A stretch of 64,000 nt of DNA, taken from positions 682,001 through 746,000 of the forward strand of contig NZ_CP095482.1 in NCBI RefSeq assembly GCF_023028225.1, written 5' to 3'. The notes beneath the pieces are model-generated. The model did not search any database and was not told the DNA's origin. It saw only the letters and a list, made by a program, of their open reading frames with translations. The stretch comes from Halorientalis litorea. Its GTDB lineage: Archaea; Halobacteriota; Halobacteria; Halobacteriales; Haloarculaceae. How positions within the stretch are numbered: the stretch's first letter is position 1; each line of letters begins with the position of its first letter. This document shows positions 1-7,823 of this stretch, one piece after another. The translations under genes were made by a program, and so were the position numbers.

Positions 1-561
1 GAACCGGTCGAGTATCTCCATCTCCTGGGCTCTGTCGGGGAGGCCGACGTTCAGTTTGAACATGAAGCGGTCGCGCTGTGCCTCCGGGAGCTCGAAGGTG
101 CCCTCCATTTCGAGCGGGTTCTGCGTCGCGACGACGAGGAACGGGTCCGGCAGTTCGTAGGTGTCGCCCTCGATGGTGACGTTGCGTTCCTGCATCGCTT
201 CGAGCAGCGCGCTCTGGGTCTTCGGCGTCGCACGGTTTATTTCGTCGGCGACGACGACGTTCGAGAACACCGGCCCCTTCTGGACGACGAACTCGGCGCT
301 CTCCTCGCGGTAGACGGTGGTCCCGGTGATGTCCGCGGGGAGCGTGTCCGGGGTCAACTGGATGCGGGTGTACTCCAAGCCGGTCGCGCCGGCGAACAGG
401 CGCGCGATGGTCGTCTTCGCGACACCCGGGACGCCTTCGACCAGCACGTGTCCGCGAGTCAGGAGAGCCACCGTCAACTGTTCGACGACGTCCTCGTTCC
501 CGACCAAGACGCCGCCGACTTCGTCCTGTATCTCGCGATAGACCGACGCTGGTCCACTCAT
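1..561 (-). CDS. MoxR-family AAA+ ATPase (3' end cut by window)
   Basis: This is the N-terminal 187 residues of a MoxR AAA+ ATPase; the C-terminus lies beyond base 1. The Walker A motif (GVPGVAKTT, about residues 42-50) and Walker B (VVVADEINRA) are intact, and the ATQNPLE sensor-1 segment follows. MoxR proteins act as chaperone-like ATPases that mature or insert metal centres, usually with a VWA or DUF58 partner. The ATG at 559-561 is chosen because the AAA domain begins directly after it. The same-strand genes upstream (642-2626) match the usual haloarchaeal DUF4350/MoxR neighbourhood, so a DUF58 gene is expected just outside the window. The family call is secure; the client protein is unknown. 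Confidence 0.93.
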   Translation of the reverse strand, partial: MSGPASVYREIQDEVGGVLVGNEDVVEQLTVALLTRGHVLVEGVPGVAKTTIARLFAGATGLEYTRIQLTPDTLPADITGTTVYREESAEFVVQKGPVFSNVVVADEINRATPKTQSALLEAMQERNVTIEGDTYELPDPFLVVATQNPLEMEGTFELPEAQRDRFMFKLNVGLPDRAQEMEILDRF

Positions 562-641
562 TGGTCGAGTGTTGTAGGGACGGGGTAAAACAACTTTCCT
601 CGCGGCTCGTCCCCCCGCACTCTTTGGGTTGGCCGTCACGG

Positions 642-1217
642 TCAGTCAGTCTGTGCCCGAAGGGTGCGTCCGGCCGCGATGACCGCCGACCGCACAGCCG
701 TCGTGACCGCCCGCAGGCCGGGGCGACCGTCACGCCACCAGACGCCCACTGCGAGGAGTGCCAGCCCGATTTCCAGTCCGAACTGCCAGCCGACTTCGAG
801 CGTCGCGAGATGTGCGAGGAAGCTCTTGCCGGTCGGATACGATATCGGCGGGACGAGCGGCCACGCGAGAAAGCCCAAATAGTACCAGTCGCCCGCTACC
901 AGCGGGTAGAGCGCGTCGGCGAACAGGTGTGACGCGTACCCGAAGCCGAACGCCGCACCGACGTGTCTCCGCTCGGTCACCCAGCAGTACGCGACGACGG
1001 CACCGACCAGCAACCCGGCGGTGAACAGCGAGTGGCCGAACGACCGGCCGTTCGGCAGCACTGCGACCCACCACGCCAGCGGCTTGTCGATGAGGTCGGG
1101 CGCGAGCGTCCCGAACCCCACCGCGAGACTCCCCCCAGCGGTCGCACGACGCCCGGTCGCCCGCACGGCGACGGCGTACAGGAGATAGCCGACGCCGGCG
1201 TGTCCCCACGGCCACAT
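642..1217 (-). CDS. YdjM-like membrane-bound metal-dependent hydrolase family protein
   Basis: This 191-residue protein has four or five hydrophobic segments and the histidine/aspartate pattern of the YdjM/DUF457 family: H6 near the N-terminus, D41 in LAPDLIDKP, H62 in SFGHSLF, and H97 with D101 in YASHLFADALYP. Those residues are taken as the metal site. The family is called a membrane-bound metal-dependent hydrolase, but its substrate is unproven. It lies 81 bp upstream of the MoxR gene on the same strand and 46 bp downstream of the DUF4350 gene, so it interrupts the usual DUF4350-MoxR adjacency and is probably co-transcribed with both. Confidence 0.82.
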   Translation of the reverse strand: MWPWGHAGVGYLLYAVAVRATGRRATAGGSLAVGFGTLAPDLIDKPLAWWVAVLPNGRSFGHSLFTAGLLVGAVVAYCWVTERRHVGAAFGFGYASHLFADALYPLVAGDWYYLGFLAWPLVPPISYPTGKSFLAHLATLEVGWQFGLEIGLALLAVGVWWRDGRPGLRAVTTAVRSAVIAAGRTLRAQTD

Positions 1218-1262
1218 GCCGTATGCGAGCGCGTGCCCGGACCTATGTCCTTCGGTCGGGGC

Positions 1263-2351
1263 TCAGGACTGGTCGTCACGCTCGACCATCGCCGCCTCGA
1301 CGACCCGCTGGACGCGTTCCTCGTCCCAGTCGGGGTGTCGGTCACGGAGGTGGGCGGCGAGGTCCGTGGCACTCGCTTCGGCGAGCGTCCCGTCGGGGAC
1401 GCCCTCGTCTTCGAGCAGGTTCGCCCGGAGTCGCGACACCCACCCGGCCGGACTCCGCCCCCACGCGACCAGCAACAGGAGTGCCACCCCGCCGACCGTC
1501 ACCTGGAGGAGCGGCGAAGTGCGGAGCGTCAGCAAGCCAGCGACGAGCGGCGGGAGCGTCTCGGCGTGGGAGGTGTCGATGACCACACGCTGGTGGCCGG
1601 CCACGAGATTGCGGAGGAACCGTTCGTTCCCCGGTCGCTCCAGCATCGTGTTGATGAACACGCTCGGGTCCGAGACGGCGACGACGCGGCCGTCACCGAG
1701 GGTCTCGCTGACGGCGACGGGGTACTCCCCGAGTGTCTCGTTGGAGTCCACCGACCCGTTCCCGTTCCGGTCGAGGTACGCGTAGCCGGACGAGGACACC
1801 AGCACCGACGCGTTCGCTGGCCGCACCGCGGTGCCGTAGTTCAGCGTCAGTTCGTCCATCCCGTCGGTGAGCGGTCGGTCCGCCACCTCGCGAGCCACCG
1901 GCATCGCCGGCGACCGGTAGTTGTACCGCTCGTCCCGGAGCGTGGCGTTCTCGAAGCGGGGACTCACGCCGAGTGCCGCGAGCAACCGGTTCCCGGCGGT
2001 CGGCGAACTGGCGTCGTCCGCGACGAGGAGCGTTCCGCCCGCGCCGACGAACGACCGGATGGCCGCCACGTCGTCGCCCGTGTAGTTCCCCGACGGAGCG
2101 AGGACGAACGCGACGGTGCCGCTGGCCGGCACCGCATCGTAGGCCTGCGTGTCACGGGCAACCGTCAGGTCTCTGTCGAGTGCGTCCGCCTGTGACCGGA
2201 GTTCCGACCCGCCGTCCCATCCGGCGTTGTACGCGCTGAACGCGGCCCCCGACGTACTCGCGGCGTAGACGAGCGTCACCGCGAGGACGAGCGCGAACGC
2301 ATAGGCAAGCCCGCGAGTGAGCGAAACGTCGAACGAGCGGTCCTCGACCAT
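1263..2351 (-). CDS. DUF4350-type membrane protein of the MoxR cluster
   Basis: This protein of 362 residues has an N-terminal membrane segment (LAYAFALVLAVTLVYAA, about 13-29), an extracytoplasmic DUF4350-like domain with the GGTLLVADD and VAVSDPSVFIN strands, a second membrane segment near residue 280 (LLQVTVGGVALLLLVAW), and a cytoplasmic tail. DUF4350 proteins accompany MoxR and DUF58 proteins in many prokaryotes; a role in membrane-protein or metal-centre maturation is inferred only from that context. The reading frame is open further upstream, but the ATG at 2349-2351 is chosen because it overlaps the TGA of the preceding gene (TGATG), a translational-coupling arrangement. Confidence 0.83.
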   Translation of the reverse strand: MVEDRSFDVSLTRGLAYAFALVLAVTLVYAASTSGAAFSAYNAGWDGGSELRSQADALDRDLTVARDTQAYDAVPASGTVAFVLAPSGNYTGDDVAAIRSFVGAGGTLLVADDASSPTAGNRLLAALGVSPRFENATLRDERYNYRSPAMPVAREVADRPLTDGMDELTLNYGTAVRPANASVLVSSSGYAYLDRNGNGSVDSNETLGEYPVAVSETLGDGRVVAVSDPSVFINTMLERPGNERFLRNLVAGHQRVVIDTSHAETLPPLVAGLLTLRTSPLLQVTVGGVALLLLVAWGRSPAGWVSRLRANLLEDEGVPDGTLAEASATDLAAHLRDRHPDWDEERVQRVVEAAMVERDDQS

Positions 2352-2626
2352 CAGAGAACACCCGGCGGGAGAATCGCCAGCACACGCCTGATTACGAGGA
2401 GGGCGAACCCGACCAACCCGGCGAGGATGAGCCACTTGAGGCGGCGACGCCACCGTGGCGTGACCTCGAACGGTGCCGTGAGTTCGACCACCACGAGGAA
2501 CCCGATAAGCGATACGACGAAGAACAACTCGAGAGTCAGGGCTCCGAGGAGCGCGAGGACCACGATAGCCGCGAGCATCCACGCCATCTGTGCGTGGACG
2601 AACCGCTCTCTCCGCCCTGTCGTCAT
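2351..2626 (-). CDS. small membrane protein of the MoxR/DUF4350 cluster
   Basis: A 91-residue hydrophobic protein with three predicted membrane spans (about residues 14-31, 33-50 and 66-84) separated by a basic loop (RWRRRLK). It starts at the ATG at 2624-2626; an in-frame GTG at 2635 would add three residues. Its stop overlaps the start of the DUF4350 gene, so the two are very probably translated from one message. No catalytic motif is visible. Its position suggests an accessory subunit of the MoxR-associated membrane complex, which is an inference from context. Confidence 0.72.
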   Translation of the reverse strand: MTTGRRERFVHAQMAWMLAAIVVLALLGALTLELFFVVSLIGFLVVVELTAPFEVTPRWRRRLKWLILAGLVGFALLVIRRVLAILPPGVL

Positions 2627-2686
2627 ACTGAACACTGCACTCGTGCAGTCTCTTACACCTTTCGAGGTGGGGAACGGACCGTCCGG

Positions 2687-3745
2687 CTACGACTGCTTAC
2701 GACGCAGGGCCAGCATCGAGAGCGACACCACGGCGAGGACGGCGACTGTGGCACCGAATCCCGGCCCGGTGCTGCTCGTCGTCGTCACCCCGTCGCTGGT
2801 CGTCTGTTGGGGGGTGATGGCGTCACTGTCCGTCGTCGTCGTGACAGCGGTGTCGGTGTCGTCTGCACGGTCGGTCGACTGTTGCGTCGTCGTGTCCGTC
2901 TCCGACGGGGCCGACGTTTCCGTCGCCGTCTCGGTTGATGTCTCCGTCGTCGACTCAGTCGTTGTCTCCGTCGTCGTTTCACCGTCGCCGGTGGCACCGG
3001 TACCACTACTCCCGCCGTCGCCGCCGTCGTCGCTCGACGAGTCGGATTCGAGCGACAGCGACGCGGAGTTACTGATGCCGAGTCGTTCCTTGTTCCCCTC
3101 GACTTCCTCCGTGCCACGGACGGTCGCGTACACGGAGTACTCGCCCGCACTCAAGCCGGCCGTGTCGGCCGTCGCAGTGTACTGGTCGCCATCTTGGGTG
3201 GCGTCGACGCGGAGGCTGTCGTCGTCGCTGAGGAGGACGAACTCGACGCCGCTCGTGTCGCCGTCACGCAGTTGGGTGAGCGACGCTGACAGGTTGATGT
3301 CGTCACCGGCGGTGGCCGTCGACGGTGCCGACACCGAGACGTCGTAGGCCCGGACGACGAGCGGATGAGCGACTTTGGTGTCGCCGTCGTTCTCGACGGT
3401 GAACATGTACGACCCAGCACTGTATCCGCTGAGGTCGAACGTAACCGACCCCGACCCACCAACCCGCTCAGAGTCCATTATCTGTCTGTCTGCGTTGTAG
3501 ATGTAGACCGTAACCAGTTGGTCCGACGGGGCAGTCACGTCGACTGTCACCGTATCACCGGGGTCGGATTGTTTGACTTCCGACACGTGATACGACTCCC
3601 CGTCGAAGGTTACGGTGCGGTCGGGCGTGTCGATGCTACCGGCAACGGAAATGCCGTACTCGGAGGACTGGCCGGCTACTGGCTGTAACAGCACAACGGA
3701 TATCAGGACGGCCACAGCGGCACAGGCCAGAAGTCGTTTGCGCAT
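2687..3745 (-). CDS. PGF-CTERM-anchored surface protein, Thr-rich
   Basis: The 352-residue product has a Sec signal peptide (MRKRLLACAAVAVLISVVLL, cleavage likely after VAGQ), two or so Ig-like beta domains (about 30-240), a long Ser/Thr/Glu-rich linker (about 240-325) and a C-terminal PGF-CTERM tripartite signal: PGFG, a hydrophobic helix, then RRKQS. PGF-CTERM proteins are processed and lipid-anchored by archaeosortase A, so it is expected on the cell surface, and its linker is a likely O-glycosylation region. It diverges from another PGF-CTERM gene at 3870. Its binding partner is unknown. Confidence 0.88.
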   Translation of the reverse strand: MRKRLLACAAVAVLISVVLLQPVAGQSSEYGISVAGSIDTPDRTVTFDGESYHVSEVKQSDPGDTVTVDVTAPSDQLVTVYIYNADRQIMDSERVGGSGSVTFDLSGYSAGSYMFTVENDGDTKVAHPLVVRAYDVSVSAPSTATAGDDINLSASLTQLRDGDTSGVEFVLLSDDDSLRVDATQDGDQYTATADTAGLSAGEYSVYATVRGTEEVEGNKERLGISNSASLSLESDSSSDDGGDGGSSGTGATGDGETTTETTTESTTETSTETATETSAPSETDTTTQQSTDRADDTDTAVTTTTDSDAITPQQTTSDGVTTTSSTGPGFGATVAVLAVVSLSMLALRRKQS

Positions 3746-3869
3746 ACGGTACCGTCTCGTTGGTTCGTTTTCAATTCTATGACTTCCATCTGGTTATACC
3801 CAACCTGACATCTATTGTTGTCATATTCAAAACTATTATACGGCGGGCCGATGATATCATTCTCAAGCT
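3746..3869. promoter_or_regulatory. divergent promoter region between two PGF-CTERM genes
   Basis: These 124 bp are markedly AT-rich against a GC-rich background. They hold a TATA-like CTATTATA at 3833-3840, about 33 bp before the plus-strand ATG, and no ORF. They probably drive both divergent surface-protein genes. No inverted-repeat operator is evident. Confidence 0.55.
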
Positions 3870-5519
3870 ATGGGTAACTTCGAGCACAACGGGCGACTTG
3901 CGGTCGCTACGTTGTTGGCGTTGGTCGGCGGTGTACTGGTGTTAGCATCTGTCGCGGCCGCAACTCCCGGCATTCAGAACCCCTCACAAGCCCCAGATAG
4001 TGAGGTTTTCGAGGGGACGAGCGATGGACAGATAGAGGTCTGGGAGCGGTTCGCCTTCGGCCTCCGCACCGAGGACACGGGCGCGGCGACACAGGTCCCG
4101 TACCCCACTGATGTGATCGGTGCGACAGGGTTCGGAGAGAAGTCCCTCATCGCCACGTTCGGGCTGAATCGGAACCCCGCGGGGACACACACCGCTGGGA
4201 GCTCGGTTCCGGTGACCTTCGACGACGGCCGAGCCAACTCGGGCGACCTGAACGGGCAAGCCCGCGTCGACGTCGTCGCCGCCCGGATTACCGGGAGCGG
4301 TGAAGGGTTCCCGAACTCAGCGTCCGACACCATCGACCTACTGAGTGACATCGACAACGCGAACGAGAACGCGTCGTTCGAGATGGTCGAGAACGAAGTC
4401 TCGCTCGACCCCAACGGCGAACTGTCGACGTCGTTCACGCCGAGCCAGTCCGGACAGTACGTCCTGTTGCTCGCATCACACGAGGCAGGCGCGGACGGGT
4501 TCGAGACGGGCGCGTCGGACCCGTCGCTCGGCATCGCGAGCGACAACATCTCCGTCGACGGTGACATCGTCATCTTGGGAACGGACCAGCTCTCCGTGCA
4601 GGCACAGCAGAACTCCGTCTCCGTCGCCGACAACACCGTCGGCTCGACGCTCAATTTCAACGTCGACGCCTCGGGAGCGTTCGCCGGGTCGCCGGACGTG
4701 ACCCACGTCGTCGCACTCTACGACCGCGACCGGTTCGAGAACAGTCGGTTCGAGCTGAAAGTCGACGAAACCGCACTCGGCCCGAACTTCGACCTCTCGA
4801 CTGACAGCACGCTCAACCACTCTATTCGGAACGTAACCGGTGTCGCCGACGTCGAGGACGGCATCGCCATCAACGGTGAGGAACTCGCCGACGGGCGCGT
4901 CGCCCGGACGGTCGGTGCCGGACAGACTGTCGACTTCATCGTGGAGGACATAACTGGCGACCCGCCGGCGACGAACGCAATCCGTCGCGGGGGCGAGAGC
5001 AACACCGAGTTCGAGACGCTCGATGCCTCCGTCACCGGTGTCACAAACTCCTCGCCGACGGCGACGGTGAGCGTCGAGACGTTCAGTAACTTCACCACCG
5101 GGGACTACCGGTACGTCGTCTACACGATGGGCGACGACGACTCGTCGGTCGCGAGTACCGCCACCGGCACCGTGTCGCTGGCCGCTGCCAGCACTGGCGG
5201 TGGTGGCGGCGGCGGTGGCGGCGGTGGCGGTGGCGGCGATGACGGCGGCGTCGATGACCCCGTCTCACCGACCGAGACGGCAACCGAGACGGACACACCC
5301 GGTTCCGGTGATAGCACCACGACGGCGGCCGACGAAACCGAGACCGAACCCGACACCGAGACGGCCGACGAAACCGAGACCGAACCCGACACCGAGACGG
5401 CTGGCGACACCGAGACCGAACCCCCAACCACGACGGAGACGAGTGGCCCCGGATTCGGCATCGCTGTCGCTTTCGTCGCAGTCCTGGTTGCCGCCCTCTT
5501 CGTGCGGCGGCGGGACTGA
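3870..5519 (+). CDS. PGF-CTERM surface protein with polyglycine and Thr/Glu repeat stalk
   Basis: This 549-residue secreted protein opens with a signal peptide (hydrophobic stretch about 10-31, AAATP cleavage region), continues with about 400 residues of beta-rich, Asn/Asp-rich sequence with several N-x-S/T sequons, then a run of about 14 glycines (near 445-458), a Thr/Glu/Asp stalk and a PGF-CTERM signal (SGPGFG, helix, RRRD). It should be anchored to the membrane lipid by archaeosortase A. The stalk is encoded in part by a perfect 36-bp tandem duplication (5328-5399). It resembles haloarchaeal surface glycoproteins with BGTF-like segments in general layout, but I cannot assign it to a named S-layer family. 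It diverges from the other PGF-CTERM gene. Confidence 0.88.
   Translation: MGNFEHNGRLAVATLLALVGGVLVLASVAAATPGIQNPSQAPDSEVFEGTSDGQIEVWERFAFGLRTEDTGAATQVPYPTDVIGATGFGEKSLIATFGLNRNPAGTHTAGSSVPVTFDDGRANSGDLNGQARVDVVAARITGSGEGFPNSASDTIDLLSDIDNANENASFEMVENEVSLDPNGELSTSFTPSQSGQYVLLLASHEAGADGFETGASDPSLGIASDNISVDGDIVILGTDQLSVQAQQNSVSVADNTVGSTLNFNVDASGAFAGSPDVTHVVALYDRDRFENSRFELKVDETALGPNFDLSTDSTLNHSIRNVTGVADVEDGIAINGEELADGRVARTVGAGQTVDFIVEDITGDPPATNAIRRGGESNTEFETLDASVTGVTNSSPTATVSVETFSNFTTGDYRYVVYTMGDDDSSVASTATGTVSLAAASTGGGGGGGGGGGGGGDDGGVDDPVSPTETATETDTPGSGDSTTTAADETETEPDTETADETETEPDTETAGDTETEPPTTTETSGPGFGIAVAFVAVLVAALFVRRRD
5328..5399 (+). repeat. 36-bp tandem repeat, two perfect copies, in the surface-protein stalk
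   Basis: Two identical 36-bp units (5328-5363 and 5364-5399) each encode the 12 residues ADETETEPDTET. A third, degenerate unit follows at about 5400-5430. The units are in frame, so copy-number change would lengthen or shorten the Thr/Glu stalk without breaking the gene. Confidence 0.9.
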
Positions 5520-5696
5520 CACACTGCGGTTCACCGGCCGGTAACTGACTCCACACCACTTCTTGCGACCGTACGTTCGACTGCTCTGCTCTGCAGGAAA
5601 CCCCACCGATGCGTCCGTCGACTGCGGCCGGCATCGACTCGTCGACCGACCACAGACGAACGAGAAGAGTGCTGTCTACAGCAACCCGGCGAGCGG

Positions 5697-5891
5697 TCAG
5701 TCGGCCTGGGCCGCTCGCTTCAGTATCTGTGGCGTAACGACGAGGTCCAGCCCGGCGATACCGACCATCAGCAGTCGCAGCGTCTGGTCCTCGACGAAGA
5801 AAAACGCTATCCCGAGAACCAAGATGGCTGTTGTTGCAGGCATTCCCCACCGAAAGACCGGATTGTGAAACAGGTTCGGTTGTTCTGACAT
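5697..5891 (-). CDS. small conserved haloarchaeal membrane protein
   Basis: A 64-residue protein with two hydrophobic segments (about residues 18-33 and 39-56) flanked by polar ends (MSEQPNLFHNP and LKRAAQAD). Codon use fits the neighbours, with strong GC3. I recognise no domain. It is convergent with the surface-protein gene ending at 5519. A membrane location is clear; function is not. Confidence 0.65.
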   Translation of the reverse strand: MSEQPNLFHNPVFRWGMPATTAILVLGIAFFFVEDQTLRLLMVGIAGLDLVVTPQILKRAAQAD

Positions 5892-6250
5892 ACCTGCAGG
5901 TTGGTGGAGAATCGGAATGTTGGTTTCGACGGGTTTCTCACCCGCAATACAGGCGGGTTGTTTTTATATCGGGAATTTTATTCCAATATTTAGCTTTTGT
6001 TCACCGGGTGGGGCGACCGGGGTGCGGACTCGAAAGGACTCTGCGTGATGCAGGTGCGAGTTTCAGTCACCGGACCGAGATGCGTACTCAAAATGTTGTG
6101 CGGGGGGGGAGCGGCACGGTAGGGCGGCGGTCAGCATCCACTCCGTTAGATGCTCAGACGGGTGTGGCGACGGCTGGCGGTGGTTGTGACACAGCAGTCG
6201 AAACAACAGTGTATCCCGCTACCGTCCATTCGCGTCAGCGAGGAAGTTAG
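5892..6250. other. gene-free interval with AT-rich patch
   Basis: No convincing gene is present in these 359 bp. An open frame on the plus strand (5831-6250) has poor codon bias and overlaps the minus-strand gene at 5891, so it is not called. An AT-rich patch lies at 5955-6000 (TTTTTATATC and TTTTATTCCAATATTTAG), and a hairpin with a T-run is noted separately. Confidence 0.6.
5940..5966 (+). terminator. hairpin followed by T-run (terminator-like)
   Basis: ACCCGC (5940-5945) pairs with GCGGGT (5953-5958) across a 7-nt loop and is followed within two bases by TTTTTA. This looks like an intrinsic terminator on the plus strand, although no plus-strand gene ends immediately before it. It may instead lie in the upstream region of the minus-strand gene starting at 5891. 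Confidence 0.35.
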
Positions 6251-6325
6251 TGGGTTGGGGCGGATTTGAACCGCCGGCTTCCTCCGTGTGAAGGAGGTAT
6301 CATAACCGGACTAGATCACCAACCC
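6251..6325 (-). tRNA. tRNA-Val (CAC)
   Basis: A 75-nt tRNA read on the minus strand. The acceptor stem pairs GGGTTGG (genome 6319-6325) with CCAACCC (6252-6258), the discriminator is A, the anticodon stem CCTCC/GGAGG encloses loop TTCACAC with anticodon CAC, and the T-arm reads GGCGGTTCAAATCCGCC. No intron and no encoded CCA are present. It is close in sequence to the tRNA-Val(GAC) at 60946-61020. Confidence 0.97.
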
Positions 6326-6374
6326 GGCGCACGACGATTCCCTGCCGCGAGACTTAAGAGTTGCTTTCCCGCGA

Positions 6375-6635
6375 TTACTCGTCGTCGCGATACTGGTCGA
6401 TTCGCTCGCGGGCGTCGGCGATAGCCTCCTTGGCTTCGCCCTCGGCCCGCTCTTGAATCTCGGCCAAGTCCGACCGCACGTCCGCCAATCGGCCCGCTTC
6501 CGGTTCCGCGCCGTCGTCGCCGGTCAGTTCCTTGAACCGCTGTTCGACCGGTTCGAGCTCCTCCTCGACGCCTTTCTTGGCCGTCTCGCCCGCTCGCTTC
6601 AGATAGTACCGCGCGTCTTCGAAGTGTTTGTTCAT
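6375..6635 (-). CDS. conserved haloarchaeal helical protein (probably DUF7553 family)
   Basis: An 86-residue, very acidic, fully helical protein (MNKHFEDARYYLKRAGETAK at the N-terminus; repeated Glu/Lys/Ala heptads after residue 50). I recall this N-terminal signature as a haloarchaeal family of unknown function. The ATG at 6633-6635 is used rather than the upstream GTG because it lies about 25 bp after a TATA-like CTTTATCT (6657-6664), which predicts a leaderless transcript. It faces the MBL hydrolase divergently across the DtxR-like box region. Confidence 0.75.
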   Translation of the reverse strand: MNKHFEDARYYLKRAGETAKKGVEEELEPVEQRFKELTGDDGAEPEAGRLADVRSDLAEIQERAEGEAKEAIADARERIDQYRDDE

Positions 6636-6656
6636 ATTTGCCCTTACGCAGAGGAC

Positions 6657-6664
6657 AGATAAAG
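6657..6664 (-). promoter_or_regulatory. TATA box of the helical protein gene
   Basis: CTTTATCT on the minus strand is centred about 25 bp upstream of the ATG at 6635. This spacing implies a leaderless mRNA, the common haloarchaeal arrangement. Confidence 0.55.
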
Positions 6665-6743
6665 CGTTTGTGGCGACGGTGGCCCGAACCACCGGACAGC
6701 AGAGGTGTTTCTACACGACTAGCTCGAACCGCAACGTTTTTCA

Positions 6744-6762
6744 TTATTTTAGGCTAACCTAA
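6744..6762. promoter_or_regulatory. DtxR/IdeR-type metal-repressor box
   Basis: The 19-mer TTATTTTAGGCTAACCTAA matches the bacterial DtxR/IdeR operator consensus TTAGGTTAGSCTAACCTAA at 17 of 19 positions, including the whole right half. Within it, TTTAGG-N4-CCTAAA (6748-6763) is a perfect inverted repeat. It lies between the divergent genes starting at 6635 and 6873 and overlaps an AT-rich TATA-like patch, a natural place for repression. Haloarchaea carry DtxR-family repressors (Idr/SirR type). Which gene it controls is not certain. Confidence 0.6.
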
Positions 6763-6872
6763 ATACGTCGTGGTACCACTGCGGGTGGGCCACGCGTCTG
6801 TCCCACCGGTCGTCGGCCCTGTAGGCATCCCGGCGTCCGAACTTGTTTGTCGGCCGGCCGAGTACGAGTCGT

Positions 6873-7823
6873 ATGTTCACTCGGCTCCCGGTTCCGACGC
6901 CGTTTCAGGTCGGACCAGTCAACGCGTATCTCACAGAGCGGACACTCGTCGACCCCGGACCCGATAGCGAGGAAGCGTGGTCACACCTGCTGGACGAACT
7001 CGACGAGCGTGGCCTCGTGCCGGCGGATATCGAACGCATCCTCGTGACCCACCCCCACCCCGACCACTTCGGGCTGGCGGCGCGGTTCCGGGATGCGGGG
7101 GCCGAAATCGTGGCCAGTCCCGACGCCGCGACCATCATGGCCGACTTCCCGGCACAGTTCGAGCGCGAACGTGCCTTCTTTACCGACTTCTTCGAGCGGT
7201 GTGGGATGGCGGCGTCCACCGCCGACACCGTTACTGACCTCCCGGAGACGTTCCTCCAGTACGGGCCGAGCGTCACCACCGACCGCGAAATCGGCGATGG
7301 AGACTCACTGACCGTCGCGGAGACGACGGTCACTGGGCGCGCAGTCCGGGGGCACGCCGAAGGGGAACTCCTCTTTTGCTACGAACACGACGGTGGACGG
7401 CGCGCACTCGTCGGTGACCACGTACTCGCCGAGATTACGCCCAACCCGTTCCTGCTCCCGCCCGCCGAATCGGGCGGCGAGCGACCCCGCGTCCTCCCGG
7501 CGTTCAACGAATCGCTCCGACAGTTACGGACGGCTGACTTCGACCGGTTCCTCCCGGGGCACCGCGGGATACTCGACGCGCCGAGCCAGCGGGTCGGGGA
7601 AATCCTCGACGCCCACGAGGAGCGAACCGAGAACGTCCGCGAACTGGTCGATGGGCCGACGACGCCACTCGACGTGATGGAAGGACTGTTCGGCGACCTG
7701 CCCATCACCGAGTACTTCCCCGGGATGAGCGAGGCCGTCGGTCACCTCGACGTGCTGGAGGCCCGCGGCGAGGTGGCGTGCCGGGACAGAGGTGGCGTCC
7801 TCGTCTACGAGCGGCCTCAGTAA
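6873..7823 (+). CDS. metallo-beta-lactamase-fold hydrolase
   Basis: A 316-residue MBL-fold protein. The metal motif THPHPDHFG gives H60, H62, D64 and H65; further ligands are likely H in VRGHAEGE and D in LVGDHVLA, and H in FLPGHRG near residue 231. The C-terminal 70 residues form a winged-helix-like segment typical of the LACTB2-like branch. The ATG at 6873 is chosen over one 30 bp upstream because the conserved fold (TPFQVGPVNAYL) begins about ten residues after it. It may be regulated through the DtxR-like box about 110 bp upstream. It converges with, and overlaps by 7 bp, the adenosyltransferase gene. The substrate is unknown. Confidence 0.88.
   Translation: MFTRLPVPTPFQVGPVNAYLTERTLVDPGPDSEEAWSHLLDELDERGLVPADIERILVTHPHPDHFGLAARFRDAGAEIVASPDAATIMADFPAQFERERAFFTDFFERCGMAASTADTVTDLPETFLQYGPSVTTDREIGDGDSLTVAETTVTGRAVRGHAEGELLFCYEHDGGRRALVGDHVLAEITPNPFLLPPAESGGERPRVLPAFNESLRQLRTADFDRFLPGHRGILDAPSQRVGEILDAHEERTENVRELVDGPTTPLDVMEGLFGDLPITEYFPGMSEAVGHLDVLEARGEVACRDRGGVLVYERPQ

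Noticed and set aside
5831-6250. Plus-strand ORF of 139 codons
   Set aside because: Overlaps the start of the minus-strand gene at 5891, has a codon pattern unlike its neighbours and no recognisable sequence.
6770-6967. GTG-initiated ORF just after the DtxR-like box
   Set aside because: Its translation is low-complexity and overlaps the well-supported MBL gene in another frame.
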